NCBI GenBank assembly: GCA_031265435.1
Contig: JAISCR010000079.1
Location: forward strand, 1 to 32,611
Source: Treponema sp.
Lineage (GTDB): Bacteria; Spirochaetota; Spirochaetia; Treponematales; Breznakiellaceae
Direction: 5' to 3'
DNA: 32,611 bases
The position numbers and the translations under genes are program-made. Shown here in pieces: positions 9,474 to 16,712 of this stretch; within the stretch, counting starts at the first letter, position 1; each line of letters opens with the position of its first letter. Below the pieces are notes generated by a model. The model had not been told where the DNA came from, made no database searches, and worked only from the letters and a program-made list of their open reading frames with translations.

Positions 9474-11849
9474 TCAGGCCGTTACATTTTCCAGAATATC
9501 GATCCTGTATTCTCCGTCACGGTAATCCGCCCGGGCCGCGCCCCCTTCACTCAGGGAACCGAAGAGTACCTCGTCCACAAAGAAACTCTTGATCTTCTCT
9601 TCCACAAGACGCCCCACATTACGGGCGCCGAATTCCCTGGAGTAACCTTCGGCGGCAAGCTGTTCAACACAGGTATCGCTCAGTTCCAGTCTGACATGTT
9701 TTTCCGCAAGCTGGGCGCCGAATGCGTCCAGTTCCTTGCGGACGATGTTGACCATTATTTCCTTTGACAGATGACCGAAACGGACAACCGAATCAAGGCG
9801 GTTGCGGAATTCCGGGGTAAAGAGCTTTTCAACCGCCCCGTCAACCGCCGATTCATCGAGAATCCGTTCCCCAAAACCGATAAGATTCTTCCCTATGTCC
9901 CTGGCCCCGGCATTACTGGTCATGATAAGAACAATATTTCTAAAATCCGCTTTGCGTCCGTTATTGTCGGTCAGCGTTGCGTAGTCCATGATCTGGAGAA
10001 GTATGTTATAAATATCCGGATGAGCCTTCTCGATTTCGTCGAGAAGCACTACACCGTGCGGCTGCTTGCGGACAATATCGGTGAGGAGGCCCCCGTCTTC
10101 ATACCCGACATAGCCGGGAGGCGAACCAATCAAACGGGATACGGTATGCTTCTCCTGATACTCGCTCATATCGAAACGGTGCATGGGGACTCCCAGAATA
10201 TCCGCCAGGCTCCGGGCAAGTTCCGTCTTGCCGACCCCCGTGGGCCCCACAAAGAGAAAATTTGCCACCGGCTTGTTATCGGCCCGGAAACCCGCCCGGC
10301 TGCGCTTTACCGCCTTAACCACGGCGTTTACCGCCTCATCCTGGCCGAAGATGCGCCTGTGCAGCTTCTCTTCAAGCCCTTTGAGCTTGTCTTTTTCGCT
10401 TTCACCCACGGAACGTTCCGGGATACGGGCAATTTTTGCCACCACGGACTCTATCAGGGGCAGTCCTATGTCTATTATTTCGACAGAACCTTCCTGCACC
10501 GACTCTTCGGTCCGCAGCGCATCCTTCAGTTCGCCTTCCGTATCCTCACCGGTTTTCTCTTTCTTGTAAGCTTCAATCCGGGCACAGGCGCCCGCCTCAT
10601 CTATCACATCAATGGCCTTGTCGGGAAGCCGCCGTTCGGTAATGTACTGGGCGGCAAGCTTTACCGCGCCTTCAACCGCGTCATCGCTGTAGCGAACCTT
10701 GTGGTACGCTTCATACTTGGTTTTAAGCCCCTTAAGAATCTCTATCGCGTCGCTTTCCGTAGGCTCATTGATATCGATTTTCTGAAAACGCCGGGAAAGA
10801 GCCCGGTCTTTATCAAAGAATTTGCCGTATTCTTCATGTGTGGTACTGCCGATGCAGCGGATCTTCCCGCTTGTAAGCGCCGGTTTGAGCAGGTTTGAGG
10901 CATCCAGGGCGCCCCCGGAAACCGAGCCTGCCCCTACCAGGGTATGTATCTCGTCAATAAAGAGGATAGCCTTTTCTTTTTTTAGAATTTCCTCGATTAC
11001 CCGTTTGATCCGTTCTTCAAAATCCCCCCGGTATTTGGTTCCCGCAACCAGAGCGCCCATATCCAGGCAATAAATGGCAAAATTCCTGAGCGCGGGCGGG
11101 ACATCACCTGCCACGATACGCTGTGCAAGACCTTCGGTAATGGCTGTTTTTCCCACCCCCGAATCCCCCACATGCACCGGGTTGTTCTTGAGCCGCCTGC
11201 AGAGCACCTGTACCGTCCTGTCCAACTCCGCTTCCCGGCCGATAACCGGCTCCAGCTTTCCTTCCCGCGCAAGACCGGTCAACTCGGTGGCAAAACGCTC
11301 AAGAGCGCTCTTCTTGCCGGCCCTTGCCTTTTGCCCGTCGGCAGCCTCATCTTCGGCGGACCCTTCCTTAACGGTCTCATTGTCGCCGGGACGGCCGGTT
11401 TTCTGGAAGCCGAAAGGCTCATCCCTCACATCCCCACCATGGGAAAGCACATTGAGGAGATCGTAACGGCTTACGCCCGCCTTCTGGAGGTAGTAACCGG
11501 CATAGCTTCGTTCTTCATCAAAGAGGGAAACGAGAATATCGGCCACATCAAGCATCTGCTTTTGGGCCGACTGACTCTGCATTACCGCCCGTTCTATGAC
11601 ACTCGAGAAACCCGCGGTCTGGGCAGGCTCCTGATCGACGCTAAGGGGGATCTTCTGTTCAAAAAAGTTCTCCATACCGGATTTAATCTGTTCAAGATTT
11701 GCCCCGCACGCGGCAAGTACATCCTGAACATCATTGAAAGCGAGTGCGGCGTAAAGTATATGTTCCGGAGTCAGATATTCATGCTTACGCAGTTTGGCTT
11801 CATTGTAAGCGGCATTAATAATTGCCTGTACATGGCCCGATATCTTCAT
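9474..11849 (-). CDS. clpA: ClpA unfoldase, ATP-binding subunit of ClpAP
   Basis: Hexameric AAA+ unfoldase that feeds substrates to ClpP. In order it has an N-terminal Clp repeat domain (about 1-140, the ClpS docking site in E. coli), a charged linker, and a first AAA+ module with Walker A GDSGVGKT (228-235) and Walker B LFIDE (Asp299, Glu300). A second module has GPTGVGKT (535-542) and the sensor stretch VLIMTSNAG. The loop tripeptide Ile-Gly-Phe (657-659) matches the ClpP-binding motif. There is no long middle coiled-coil domain, so it is ClpA rather than ClpB or ClpC. An upstream ATG at 11864 would add five residues, but GGAG lies 9 nt before the ATG at 11849 and this start matches the E. 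coli ClpA N-terminus better. clpP is not in the window. Confidence 0.95.
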   Translation of the reverse strand: MKISGHVQAIINAAYNEAKLRKHEYLTPEHILYAALAFNDVQDVLAACGANLEQIKSGMENFFEQKIPLSVDQEPAQTAGFSSVIERAVMQSQSAQKQMLDVADILVSLFDEERSYAGYYLQKAGVSRYDLLNVLSHGGDVRDEPFGFQKTGRPGDNETVKEGSAEDEAADGQKARAGKKSALERFATELTGLAREGKLEPVIGREAELDRTVQVLCRRLKNNPVHVGDSGVGKTAITEGLAQRIVAGDVPPALRNFAIYCLDMGALVAGTKYRGDFEERIKRVIEEILKKEKAILFIDEIHTLVGAGSVSGGALDASNLLKPALTSGKIRCIGSTTHEEYGKFFDKDRALSRRFQKIDINEPTESDAIEILKGLKTKYEAYHKVRYSDDAVEGAVKLAAQYITERRLPDKAIDVIDEAGACARIEAYKKEKTGEDTEGELKDALRTEESVQEGSVEIIDIGLPLIESVVAKIARIPERSVGESEKDKLKGLEEKLHRRIFGQDEAVNAVVKAVKRSRAGFRADNKPVANFLFVGPTGVGKTELARSLADILGVPMHRFDMSEYQEKHTVSRLIGSPPGYVGYEDGGLLTDIVRKQPHGVVLLDEIEKAHPDIYNILLQIMDYATLTDNNGRKADFRNIVLIMTSNAGARDIGKNLIGFGERILDESAVDGAVEKLFTPEFRNRLDSVVRFGHLSKEIMVNIVRKELDAFGAQLAEKHVRLELSDTCVEQLAAEGYSREFGARNVGRLVEEKIKSFFVDEVLFGSLSEGGAARADYRDGEYRIDILENVTA

Positions 11850-11896
11850 TTTTTTACTCTCCATAAAAAACCACTACACAGTATAATATAATCATT

Positions 11897-12208
11897 TTAT
11901 GCCTCTTCTACTATACAACGGAGCGGGAATTCATATTTTTTCGCGGTTTCATGGACTTGTTGGGCCTTTGTTACCGCAATATCGTAGGTATAGATCCCGG
12001 CAGTCCCCTTGCCCCGGCGGTGCACGTCAAGCATGAGCCTGGTCGCATCCTCAAAACTCTTCTGGAAGATCAGCATGAGGATCTCGACGACAAATTCCCT
12101 GGTGGTATAGTTATCGTTGAGAAGAATAACCCGGTATTCTTCCGGTTCCTTGAGTTTCTCTGTAGTACGTTCGGCTAATTCGGTGCCGTCCCCTGCAAAA
12201 ATCGGCAT
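11897..12208 (-). CDS. clpS: ClpS adaptor (N-recognin)
   Basis: ClpS binds proteins with bulky hydrophobic N-terminal residues and delivers them to ClpA. The protein has 103 residues: a flexible N-terminal tail (about 1-24) and the core from YRVILLNDNYTTREFV onward. Aligned by eye to E. coli ClpS, the pocket residues that bind the alpha-amino group are kept: Asn31, Asp32 and His63 correspond to N34, D35 and H66, and Met59 and Val62 to M62 and V65. The gatekeeper Met40 is replaced by Arg37, and D36 by Asn33. The gene is divergent from the exonuclease gene (42 nt between starts) and upstream of clpA on the same strand. Identity is secure; the effect of Arg37 on specificity is open. Confidence 0.95.
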   Translation of the reverse strand: MPIFAGDGTELAERTTEKLKEPEEYRVILLNDNYTTREFVVEILMLIFQKSFEDATRLMLDVHRRGKGTAGIYTYDIAVTKAQQVHETAKKYEFPLRCIVEEA

Positions 12209-12235
12209 GGAGTCTCTTGCTTTTCAGTCTTTTGC

Positions 12236-12246
12236 TATATATTATA
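12236..12246. promoter_or_regulatory. Overlapping divergent -10 elements, clpS versus exonuclease III
   Basis: The 42-nt gap between the clpS and xth starts is AT-rich. On the minus strand 12241-12246 reads TATAAT, about 33 nt before the clpS ATG. On the plus strand TATATA/TATTAT-like boxes lie at 12236-12245, only 5-9 nt before the xth ATG, with TTGCTT at 12217-12222. The two sets overlap physically. No good -35 at standard spacing is visible for clpS (TTGACA on the minus strand at 12276-12271 is 24 nt away), so this is a tentative call. Confidence 0.35.
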
Positions 12247-12250
12247 CATC

Positions 12251-13024
12251 ATGCGAATCTTGTCCTGGAATGTCAACGGAATACGGGCTGTTCAAAAACG
12301 GGGCTTTGCCTCCTGGCTGCGGGAAGAATCCCCGGATATACTCTGTATTCAGGAAACCAAGGCCCGGCCCGAGCAGCTTGATGAAGAACTCATCAAACCT
12401 GTGGACAAAAAAGGGAAACCATACCTTTCTTATTGGGCCAGCGCCAAAAGAGCCGGTTACTCCGGGGTTGCCATCTATAGTAAAAAACAGCCGCTCGGCA
12501 TAAAACCCTTGGGAATCCCCGAATTTGATGATGAGGGGAGGGTGCTTCAGGCTGAATTTAAGAATTTTACCCTCATTTCCGCCTATTTTCCCAATTCCCA
12601 GGACGAGGGTGTCCGGCTTCCCTACAAACTGGATTTTTGCGCCGCCATACTAAAGCTCTGCAACGGATTTGTCAAAAAAGGCCGGCATTTCGTACTCTGC
12701 GGAGACTACAACATTGCCCATACTCCCATCGATATTGCCCGGCCAAAGCAAAATGAAAGAAACGCCGGCTACCTGCCCGAGGAGAGGGCCTGGATGGACA
12801 GCTTTACCGCCGCGGGGCATGTGGATACGTTCCGGCATTTTCACCCCGGCGAAGCGGGGCATTACAGTTGGTGGAGCTACCGGGCAGGGGTCAGGGAGCG
12901 GAATATAGGCTGGCGTCTCGATTACCACTGCACGGACAAGGCCTTTTTGCCTAAGGTGAAACGTTCCATTATCAGGCCGGATGTCGAAGGCTCCGACCAT
13001 TGCCCCGTGGAGCTGGAATTGTGA
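12251..13024 (+). CDS. xth: Exodeoxyribonuclease III / AP endonuclease
   Basis: Xth/ExoA-type enzyme that cleaves DNA 5' to abasic sites and removes 3' blocking groups in base excision repair. At 257 residues it has the usual length. Active-site motifs of the Mg-dependent endonuclease fold are present: SWNVNGIR at the N-terminus, metal ligand Glu35 (IQETK), Asp152 and Asn154 (GDYNIAH), the WWSYR block, RLDYH, and the C-terminal GSDHCPV with Asp249 and His250. The ATG at 12251 has no recognisable ribosome binding site and lies immediately after -10-like boxes, so a leaderless message is possible. The stop overlaps the GTG of the rhomboid gene. Identity is secure. Confidence 0.95.
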   Translation: MRILSWNVNGIRAVQKRGFASWLREESPDILCIQETKARPEQLDEELIKPVDKKGKPYLSYWASAKRAGYSGVAIYSKKQPLGIKPLGIPEFDDEGRVLQAEFKNFTLISAYFPNSQDEGVRLPYKLDFCAAILKLCNGFVKKGRHFVLCGDYNIAHTPIDIARPKQNERNAGYLPEERAWMDSFTAAGHVDTFRHFHPGEAGHYSWWSYRAGVRERNIGWRLDYHCTDKAFLPKVKRSIIRPDVEGSDHCPVELEL

Positions 13025-13578
13025 GAATAAAGTACAACGCTCCCACGGTATTGACCTTTACCTTTGTCAGCGCGGCGGTGCTCCTTCTGTCCCATGTCAT
13101 GCCGGGCCTTGCCGAATACTGGTTCATGGTTCCCGGCAGGGGAAACTTCAGATTGGGGAACCCGCGCTGCTGGATAACCCTTGTTACCCATGTGGCAGGT
13201 CATGCCAATTGGACTCACCTGCTCTCCAATTTTTCCTTTATCCTCCTCATCGGGCCCATCCTGGAGGAGATCTATGGTTCCCGGTCCCTCCTTGTGATGA
13301 TCCTCATCACCGCACTGGTTACAGGTGTGCTCAATACGATCTTTTTCTCCACCGCCCTGATGGGCGCCAGCGGGGTGGTCTTTATGATGATCCTCCTGGC
13401 GAGCTTTACCAACTTTAGCAAGGGGGAGATCCCCCTTACCTTTATCCTGGTTCTGATCCTCTATCTGGGCCGGGAACTGTTCAACTCTTTTTCTTCCAAC
13501 AACATCTCCGAATTCGCCCACATCGTCGGCGGCTTCTGCGGGAGTCTCTTCGGGTTTTTCAGAACTCCCAGGGCGTGA
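13021..13578 (+). CDS. Rhomboid family intramembrane serine protease
   Basis: Multi-pass membrane protease of the rhomboid family, 185 residues from the GTG at 13021, which forms a GTGA overlap with the exonuclease stop and has GGAG upstream. About six hydrophobic segments are visible. The family signature His-x-x-x-x-His-Leu-x-x-Asn appears at 61-70 (HANWTHLLSN). The predicted catalytic dyad is Ser117 in MGASG and His167 in FAHIVGG, followed by a glycine-zipper segment ending near the C-terminus. An upstream in-frame ATG at 13000 lies within the exonuclease gene and adds no family-like sequence. Substrates cannot be predicted; coupling to a DNA repair gene is probably positional. Family assignment is firm. 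Confidence 0.9.
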   Translation: MRIKYNAPTVLTFTFVSAAVLLLSHVMPGLAEYWFMVPGRGNFRLGNPRCWITLVTHVAGHANWTHLLSNFSFILLIGPILEEIYGSRSLLVMILITALVTGVLNTIFFSTALMGASGVVFMMILLASFTNFSKGEIPLTFILVLILYLGRELFNSFSSNNISEFAHIVGGFCGSLFGFFRTPRA

Positions 13579-13583
13579 TGTAA

Positions 13584-13617
13584 AGGCAGCCGGGGGAAGC
13601 GGGGTGTTAAGCTGCCT
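13584..13617. terminator. Weak stem-loop between convergent genes
   Basis: AGGCAGC at 13584-13590 pairs perfectly with GCTGCCT at 13611-13617 (7 bp, 20-nt loop) in the 42-nt gap between the rhomboid gene and the convergent hydantoinase-like gene. There is no strong T-run on either side (only TTTA on the minus strand), so an intrinsic terminator is plausible but not certain. Confidence 0.4.
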
Positions 13618-13620
13618 GCG

Positions 13621-15627
13621 CTATAATCCAAATGAACCCAGGGCATGGGCCGATGCCGTTGTACCTAAATAGACGGCTCCATCCCTGGCCTCGGCCTCAT
13701 GCTTATTAAGGGCCCAATTGACGCTTATCTCTCCCCGGGCCCCCCGTTTAACCGCTTCCAGGCGCGCGCCGTCTTTTGCTTTTAAAACGGCGAAGGATTC
13801 CGCTTCGTCCATAGTTTCAAATATCTTCATTTCATCGCCGCCAAAAACCATGTAGCCTGTAATACCTCCGGGGGTGTAGTTCGGCCTGATTTCGGCAGTA
13901 TAGGTGGTATATATGTTTCCCATAACAGCCCCCAGGGCATTGGCGACTTCGTGATGTTCGGGAATAACCGCCCTGGTTTTCAGCATCTCCGCTACATCGG
14001 GGAGAAAAATATGAATGGGAGCGCCGATTCCGACCAGTGTACAATCGGTACTGAAAGTAAGAGAAATACCATCCTTCCCCCAGTTCCCGGCTGCCATGGT
14101 ATAAGCATCGTTTAATAACTTTTCAGCATCTCCGGTAACGCCGTTTTTCATAAAGTGTTTGTCTTTATTCTCCAGCAGAACTTTAACGATGGTAACATAA
14201 AGCTTGCGTTTTATCTCATCGTACACCTCGTGACACAGTTCCGTAACCGGTATACCTGTGTTATAGGCAACAATCTGCGCTCCCAATACTGAAGCTTCCG
14301 AAGAAAACCCGGTAAAGTCTCCTTTGATATGCATTATGTCGGTAGGCGTAAGACTGCATATCTGCACATAACCTTCTTCAATCAGCCGGGAGATATTGAG
14401 ATTATAAATATCCCTGCCTACCGCGGCGGCGGCATCCTGCAGGATCATCGGCCCTTGTTTTAAAACCCGGCACAAGGTTTTTTCCTCCTCCGTATACCGG
14501 GACCCCTGGGGAAGGTCCTTGATCAAGAGGTAGTGCTCATGCAGATACAGGTGATGTTTATTCTGATTATCCGCTAATTTTTTTAAATTTTCCAAAACCT
14601 CAGGATACTTTGCCGCGGCAACACAAAGTGGAACGGCGCGGTATTCTTCCAGAAATAGTTTTTTTTCGTTGTAATGTATGGCGCTGTCGCCCCCCAGTCC
14701 GAAAGTTTTTACATACAGCCCGTCCACAAAAGTTTTCCATTTGCCTATGCTCACCCCATCGGTTACCATAACGGGGACATCGTTTTTAACCAGGGCGACA
14801 TCGGTGGTGGTTCCTCCCATATCAACAATAATACTGTTTGCATCCCCCGACAGTTTTACGGCGCCAATTACGCTGGCCGCGGGCCCGCAGAGCAGAGTCT
14901 CTACAGGACGCGTTACGGCAAACTCTTCGGACATCAGGCTTCCATCACTGCGCACAATGACTACCGATGCTTTTATGCCCCGCCGGATCATGGCCGTTTT
15001 GATAGCCTCAAGAAATTCCTGAATCACCGGAAACAGCCGGGCATTTAAAAGGGTACTTGAACCTCGCTGCAGACAATTTAATTCCGAAAACAATTCATGC
15101 CCGCACACTACAGGTATCCCATACCGTTCCTGAAACAACGCTTTCGCCTTTCGCTCTACCACCGCGCCGTTTTTCATGGCATTTATTTCAATGATCCCAA
15201 CACCGTCAAAATCATCAAAGGCCCCGTTTATATTTTGGTGGAATAAATCCCAGTCAACTTCGCGTTCTATTTCACCGGAAAATTTCGTATACGCTTCCTG
15301 GATATAGATATCCTCAGGCCTGGGCAAGCCGTACTTTCCGCCGAATTCATCAATGATCTTTTTGTCACCCCCGAAGAAAATAAGTTTGGCCTTACCGCCC
15401 TTATCCTCAACACAGGCGTTTGTGGCAAGGGTTGTTGAAAGGGAAATAATTTCCGTCCTCCCGACCAGTTCTTCGGGGAGCCGGTCAAGGGCGTCCAGAA
15501 TCCCAACAGCCAAATCATCCTTTGTGGTGAGCGCTTTTACAGCCCCCAAAATTTCCTGCCCTTCAAAATCGTATATCACCGCATCCGTATAAGTCCCGCC
15601 GGTATCTATCCCTATTCCTATCTTCAT
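13621..15627 (-). CDS. Hydantoinase/oxoprolinase-type protein (HyuA-like ASKHA fold), substrate unknown
   Basis: The 668-residue protein has the architecture of hydantoinase A / oxoprolinase family proteins, ATP-dependent enzymes that open cyclic amides or activate carboxylate substrates. The N-terminal domain begins with the phosphate loop GIDTGGTYTDAVIYD and contains LSTTLATNACVE. The second domain contains SDGSLMSEEFAVTRPVETLLCGPAASVIGA and the second phosphate loop IIVDMGGTTTDVAL, then GLGGDSAIH. The middle and C-terminal parts (about 340-668) look less typical; PNYTPGGITGYMVFGG near the end may be another ligand-binding strand. The ATG at 15627 has AGAAGG about 7 nt upstream. No HyuB, carboxylase or transporter partner lies beside it. 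Family call is good; the reaction is not known. Confidence 0.8.
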   Translation of the reverse strand: MKIGIGIDTGGTYTDAVIYDFEGQEILGAVKALTTKDDLAVGILDALDRLPEELVGRTEIISLSTTLATNACVEDKGGKAKLIFFGGDKKIIDEFGGKYGLPRPEDIYIQEAYTKFSGEIEREVDWDLFHQNINGAFDDFDGVGIIEINAMKNGAVVERKAKALFQERYGIPVVCGHELFSELNCLQRGSSTLLNARLFPVIQEFLEAIKTAMIRRGIKASVVIVRSDGSLMSEEFAVTRPVETLLCGPAASVIGAVKLSGDANSIIVDMGGTTTDVALVKNDVPVMVTDGVSIGKWKTFVDGLYVKTFGLGGDSAIHYNEKKLFLEEYRAVPLCVAAAKYPEVLENLKKLADNQNKHHLYLHEHYLLIKDLPQGSRYTEEEKTLCRVLKQGPMILQDAAAAVGRDIYNLNISRLIEEGYVQICSLTPTDIMHIKGDFTGFSSEASVLGAQIVAYNTGIPVTELCHEVYDEIKRKLYVTIVKVLLENKDKHFMKNGVTGDAEKLLNDAYTMAAGNWGKDGISLTFSTDCTLVGIGAPIHIFLPDVAEMLKTRAVIPEHHEVANALGAVMGNIYTTYTAEIRPNYTPGGITGYMVFGGDEMKIFETMDEAESFAVLKAKDGARLEAVKRGARGEISVNWALNKHEAEARDGAVYLGTTASAHALGSFGL

Positions 15628-15907
15628 AAGTGTACCTTCTTACATTTTCGGCTTTTTGACAAGTTCCCGGCCCTTCCTACCGGAAGGAACCCGACGGCCT
15701 GAAAAACCACCGAAGGATGTAACACGCGACTATTTATCCCGAAATAGAATTATCACTGTCATAGTACAGGCATAGTGGAAATTATTTTCTTGAAATAATA
15801 TCAAATTATCTCTTTAGTGTAATTGATAAAACCACCGGCTATGCCATAAGAAAAGCATGAAGAATACTCTGGGGGTATAATTGCGGACGGCCTGAATGAT
15901 GTCATCA
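15628..15907. other. Non-coding leader of the HyuA-like gene, rich in hairpins and short direct repeats
   Basis: No gene is seen in these 280 bases. They hold several inverted repeats: CCTTCC/GGAAGG at 15672-15687 (4-nt loop), CTATTT/AAATAG at 15730-15747, and ATTATTT/AAATAAT at 15781-15799. There is also ATCAAATTA/TAATTGAT at 15800-15827 with one bulge, and an outer pair GGCATAG (15769-15775) with CTATGCC (15839-15845) enclosing the last two. Two short direct repeats also occur: an 11-mer at 15693-15703 and 15886-15896, and a 10-mer at 15703-15712 and 15828-15837. The element could be an RNA leader or protein-binding sites for the minus-strand gene; no known riboswitch class was recognised. 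Confidence 0.45.
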
Positions 15908-16239
15908 TTATTCATTTGTGACCGCATTCAGGACAGGTTCCCGGCTGGGCATTCCGGTCTCTTTCATGAGGCGGTTTCGTTCTTCCCAAGTCATGCCGTT
16001 AACCGGATGAAATTCGGCAAGCTGCTCCTCAGTCAGGAGAGGGCAATCGGGATCATCGATATAGGGCCGATCAGGGCGAGTGTCCGGTGAAAACCCCGTT
16101 TGATGGTACTTTCAGCAACCGGTACACCGCACCTGGTATTGAAGATAACAAAATCATCATCCTTGTCAAAAGTGAGTCTGTTTTTCATCCTGTACGCCGG
16201 TGCTGCGGTCGGCAAGGAGCGTACTGTTACCCTTTTCAT
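15908..16239 (-). pseudogene. Frameshifted small gene, possibly a BrnA-like antitoxin remnant
   Basis: Two overlapping minus-strand frames together read like one small acidic protein. The first runs from ATG 16239 (or 16188, MKNRLTFDKDDDFVIFN) through VPVAESTIKRGF. It then becomes unconvincing, while another frame, open only from a TGA just upstream, continues SPDTRPDRPYIDDPDCPLL, LTEEQLAEF and MTWEERNRLM to a TAA at 15908. The switch falls at a GGGGTTTT stretch near 16095-16100, suggesting a one-base frameshift. The DDPD-x-P-LTEE-x-x-AE motif resembles the N-terminal part of BrnA-type antitoxins, but the DNA-binding C-terminal region is absent and no BrnT-like toxin gene was found nearby. 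This is inference from by-eye translation; a non-coding stretch remains possible. Confidence 0.4.
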
Positions 16240-16254
16240 AAGAACTTAGGAATT

Positions 16255-16327
16255 TGAGCCGCGCAGGGATCGAACCTGCGACCCGCAGATTAAGAGTCTG
16301 CTGCTCTACCAGCTGAGCTAGCGGCCC
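16255..16327 (-). tRNA. tRNA-Lys (anticodon CTT)
   Basis: The minus-strand transcript folds as a complete cloverleaf: acceptor GGGCCGC/GCGGCTC with one G-U pair, D-arm TAGCTCAGCTGGTAGAG, anticodon loop CTCTTAA with anticodon CTT, and T-arm with GGTTCGATCC. The discriminator base is A, and CCA is not encoded. It is the last of three tRNA genes transcribed in the order His, Arg, Lys. Confidence 0.95.
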
Positions 16328-16348
16328 GTTTTTTAAAACCATCAGCGA

Positions 16349-16371
16349 AAAATTGTCCACAGAACAATTTT
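16349..16371 (-). terminator. AT-rich perfect stem-loop between tRNA-Arg and tRNA-Lys
   Basis: AAAATTGT and ACAATTTT form a perfect 8-bp stem with a 7-nt loop. On the minus strand the stem ends in a run of five T followed by CGC, so it could be a weak intrinsic terminator after tRNA-Arg or a processing structure. The stem is AT-rich, so the assignment is tentative. Confidence 0.35.
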
Positions 16372-16375
16372 ATCC

Positions 16376-16449
16376 TGCGTCCGACAGGACTCGAACCTGC
16401 TGCCTACGGATTCGAAGTCCGTCGCTCTATCCGGATGAGCTACGGACGC
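16376..16449 (-). tRNA. tRNA-Arg (anticodon TCG)
   Basis: The minus-strand cloverleaf has acceptor GCGTCCG/CGGACGC, D-arm TAGCTCATCCGGATAGAG, anticodon loop CTTCGAA with anticodon TCG, and T-arm AGGTTCGAGTCCT. The length is 74 nt, the discriminator is A, and CCA is not encoded. Confidence 0.95.
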
Positions 16450-16485
16450 TCATTATTACGACAGGTCTTGGGCATCAGGGTGGAT

Positions 16486-16555
16486 TCGGCGGGTTTAACC
16501 CTTCAACCCCCCCACTCTGTTCGTAAATGTTGCCCAGGGTGGATGACGGGGTTTG
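16486..16555. repeat. Direct repeat copy 1, ending in a truncated tRNA-His 3' end
   Basis: This 70-bp segment is nearly identical to 16644-16712 (a few substitutions and one length difference in a C-run: 7 C here, 5 C there). Its last bases, from 16538, copy the tRNA-His acceptor 3' strand and part of the T-arm, then diverge. A third, shorter match (CAGGGTGGAT) lies at 16476-16485. The pattern fits an attachment-site scar or local duplication. Confidence 0.8.
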
Positions 16556-16565
16556 CCTTCCATTC

Positions 16566-16632
16566 GCAAACATCCTGTTTGCTCATTCCAGGCCGGGGTT
16601 CAACCCTGCCGGCGCCATCCCTGGCGCCTTTT
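16566..16632 (+). terminator. GC-rich hairpin with T-run, plus strand, plus neighbouring palindromes
   Basis: GGCGCC at 16611-16616 and 16623-16628 form a 6-bp GC stem with a 6-nt loop followed by TTTT, a good-looking intrinsic terminator read on the plus strand. No plus-strand gene precedes it. In the same stretch GCAAACA/TGTTTGC (16566-16582) forms a tight hairpin and GGGTTCAACCC (16596-16606) a T-arm-like palindrome. It may belong to a lost element between the two direct repeats. Confidence 0.45.
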
Positions 16633-16643
16633 CCTCCCTTTGG

Positions 16644-16712
16644 TCGGCGGGTTTAACCCTTCAAACCCCCACTCTGTTCGTAAATGGTGCCCAGGGTGGA
16701 TGACGGGGTTTG
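16644..16712. repeat. Direct repeat copy 2, overlapping the 3' end of tRNA-His
   Basis: Partner of the repeat at 16486-16555, 158 bp away. Its right end runs into the functional tRNA-His gene, so this is the copy with the intact tRNA. The palindrome GGGTTTAACCC occurs at the same place in both copies. Confidence 0.8.

Noticed and set aside
9771-10898. A 375-codon plus-strand open frame
   Set aside because: It is antisense to the AAA+ modules of clpA; the minus-strand protein carries all the motifs.
15769-15845. A known riboswitch (purine, TPP or T-box type)
   Set aside because: The three-way junction outline suggested a purine riboswitch, but the conserved junction and loop bases are not there, and there is no TPP CTGAGA or T-box sequence.
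16033-16239. A tyrosine integrase fragment next to the tRNAs
   Set aside because: The segment DDFVIFNTR-GVPVAES looked integrase-like at first, but no Arg/His box or catalytic Tyr is present, and the continuation in the other frame fits a small antitoxin-like protein better.
16450-16694. A CRISPR array
   Set aside because: Only two long, imperfect direct repeats exist, tied to a tRNA 3' end; there are no regularly spaced short repeats and no cas genes.
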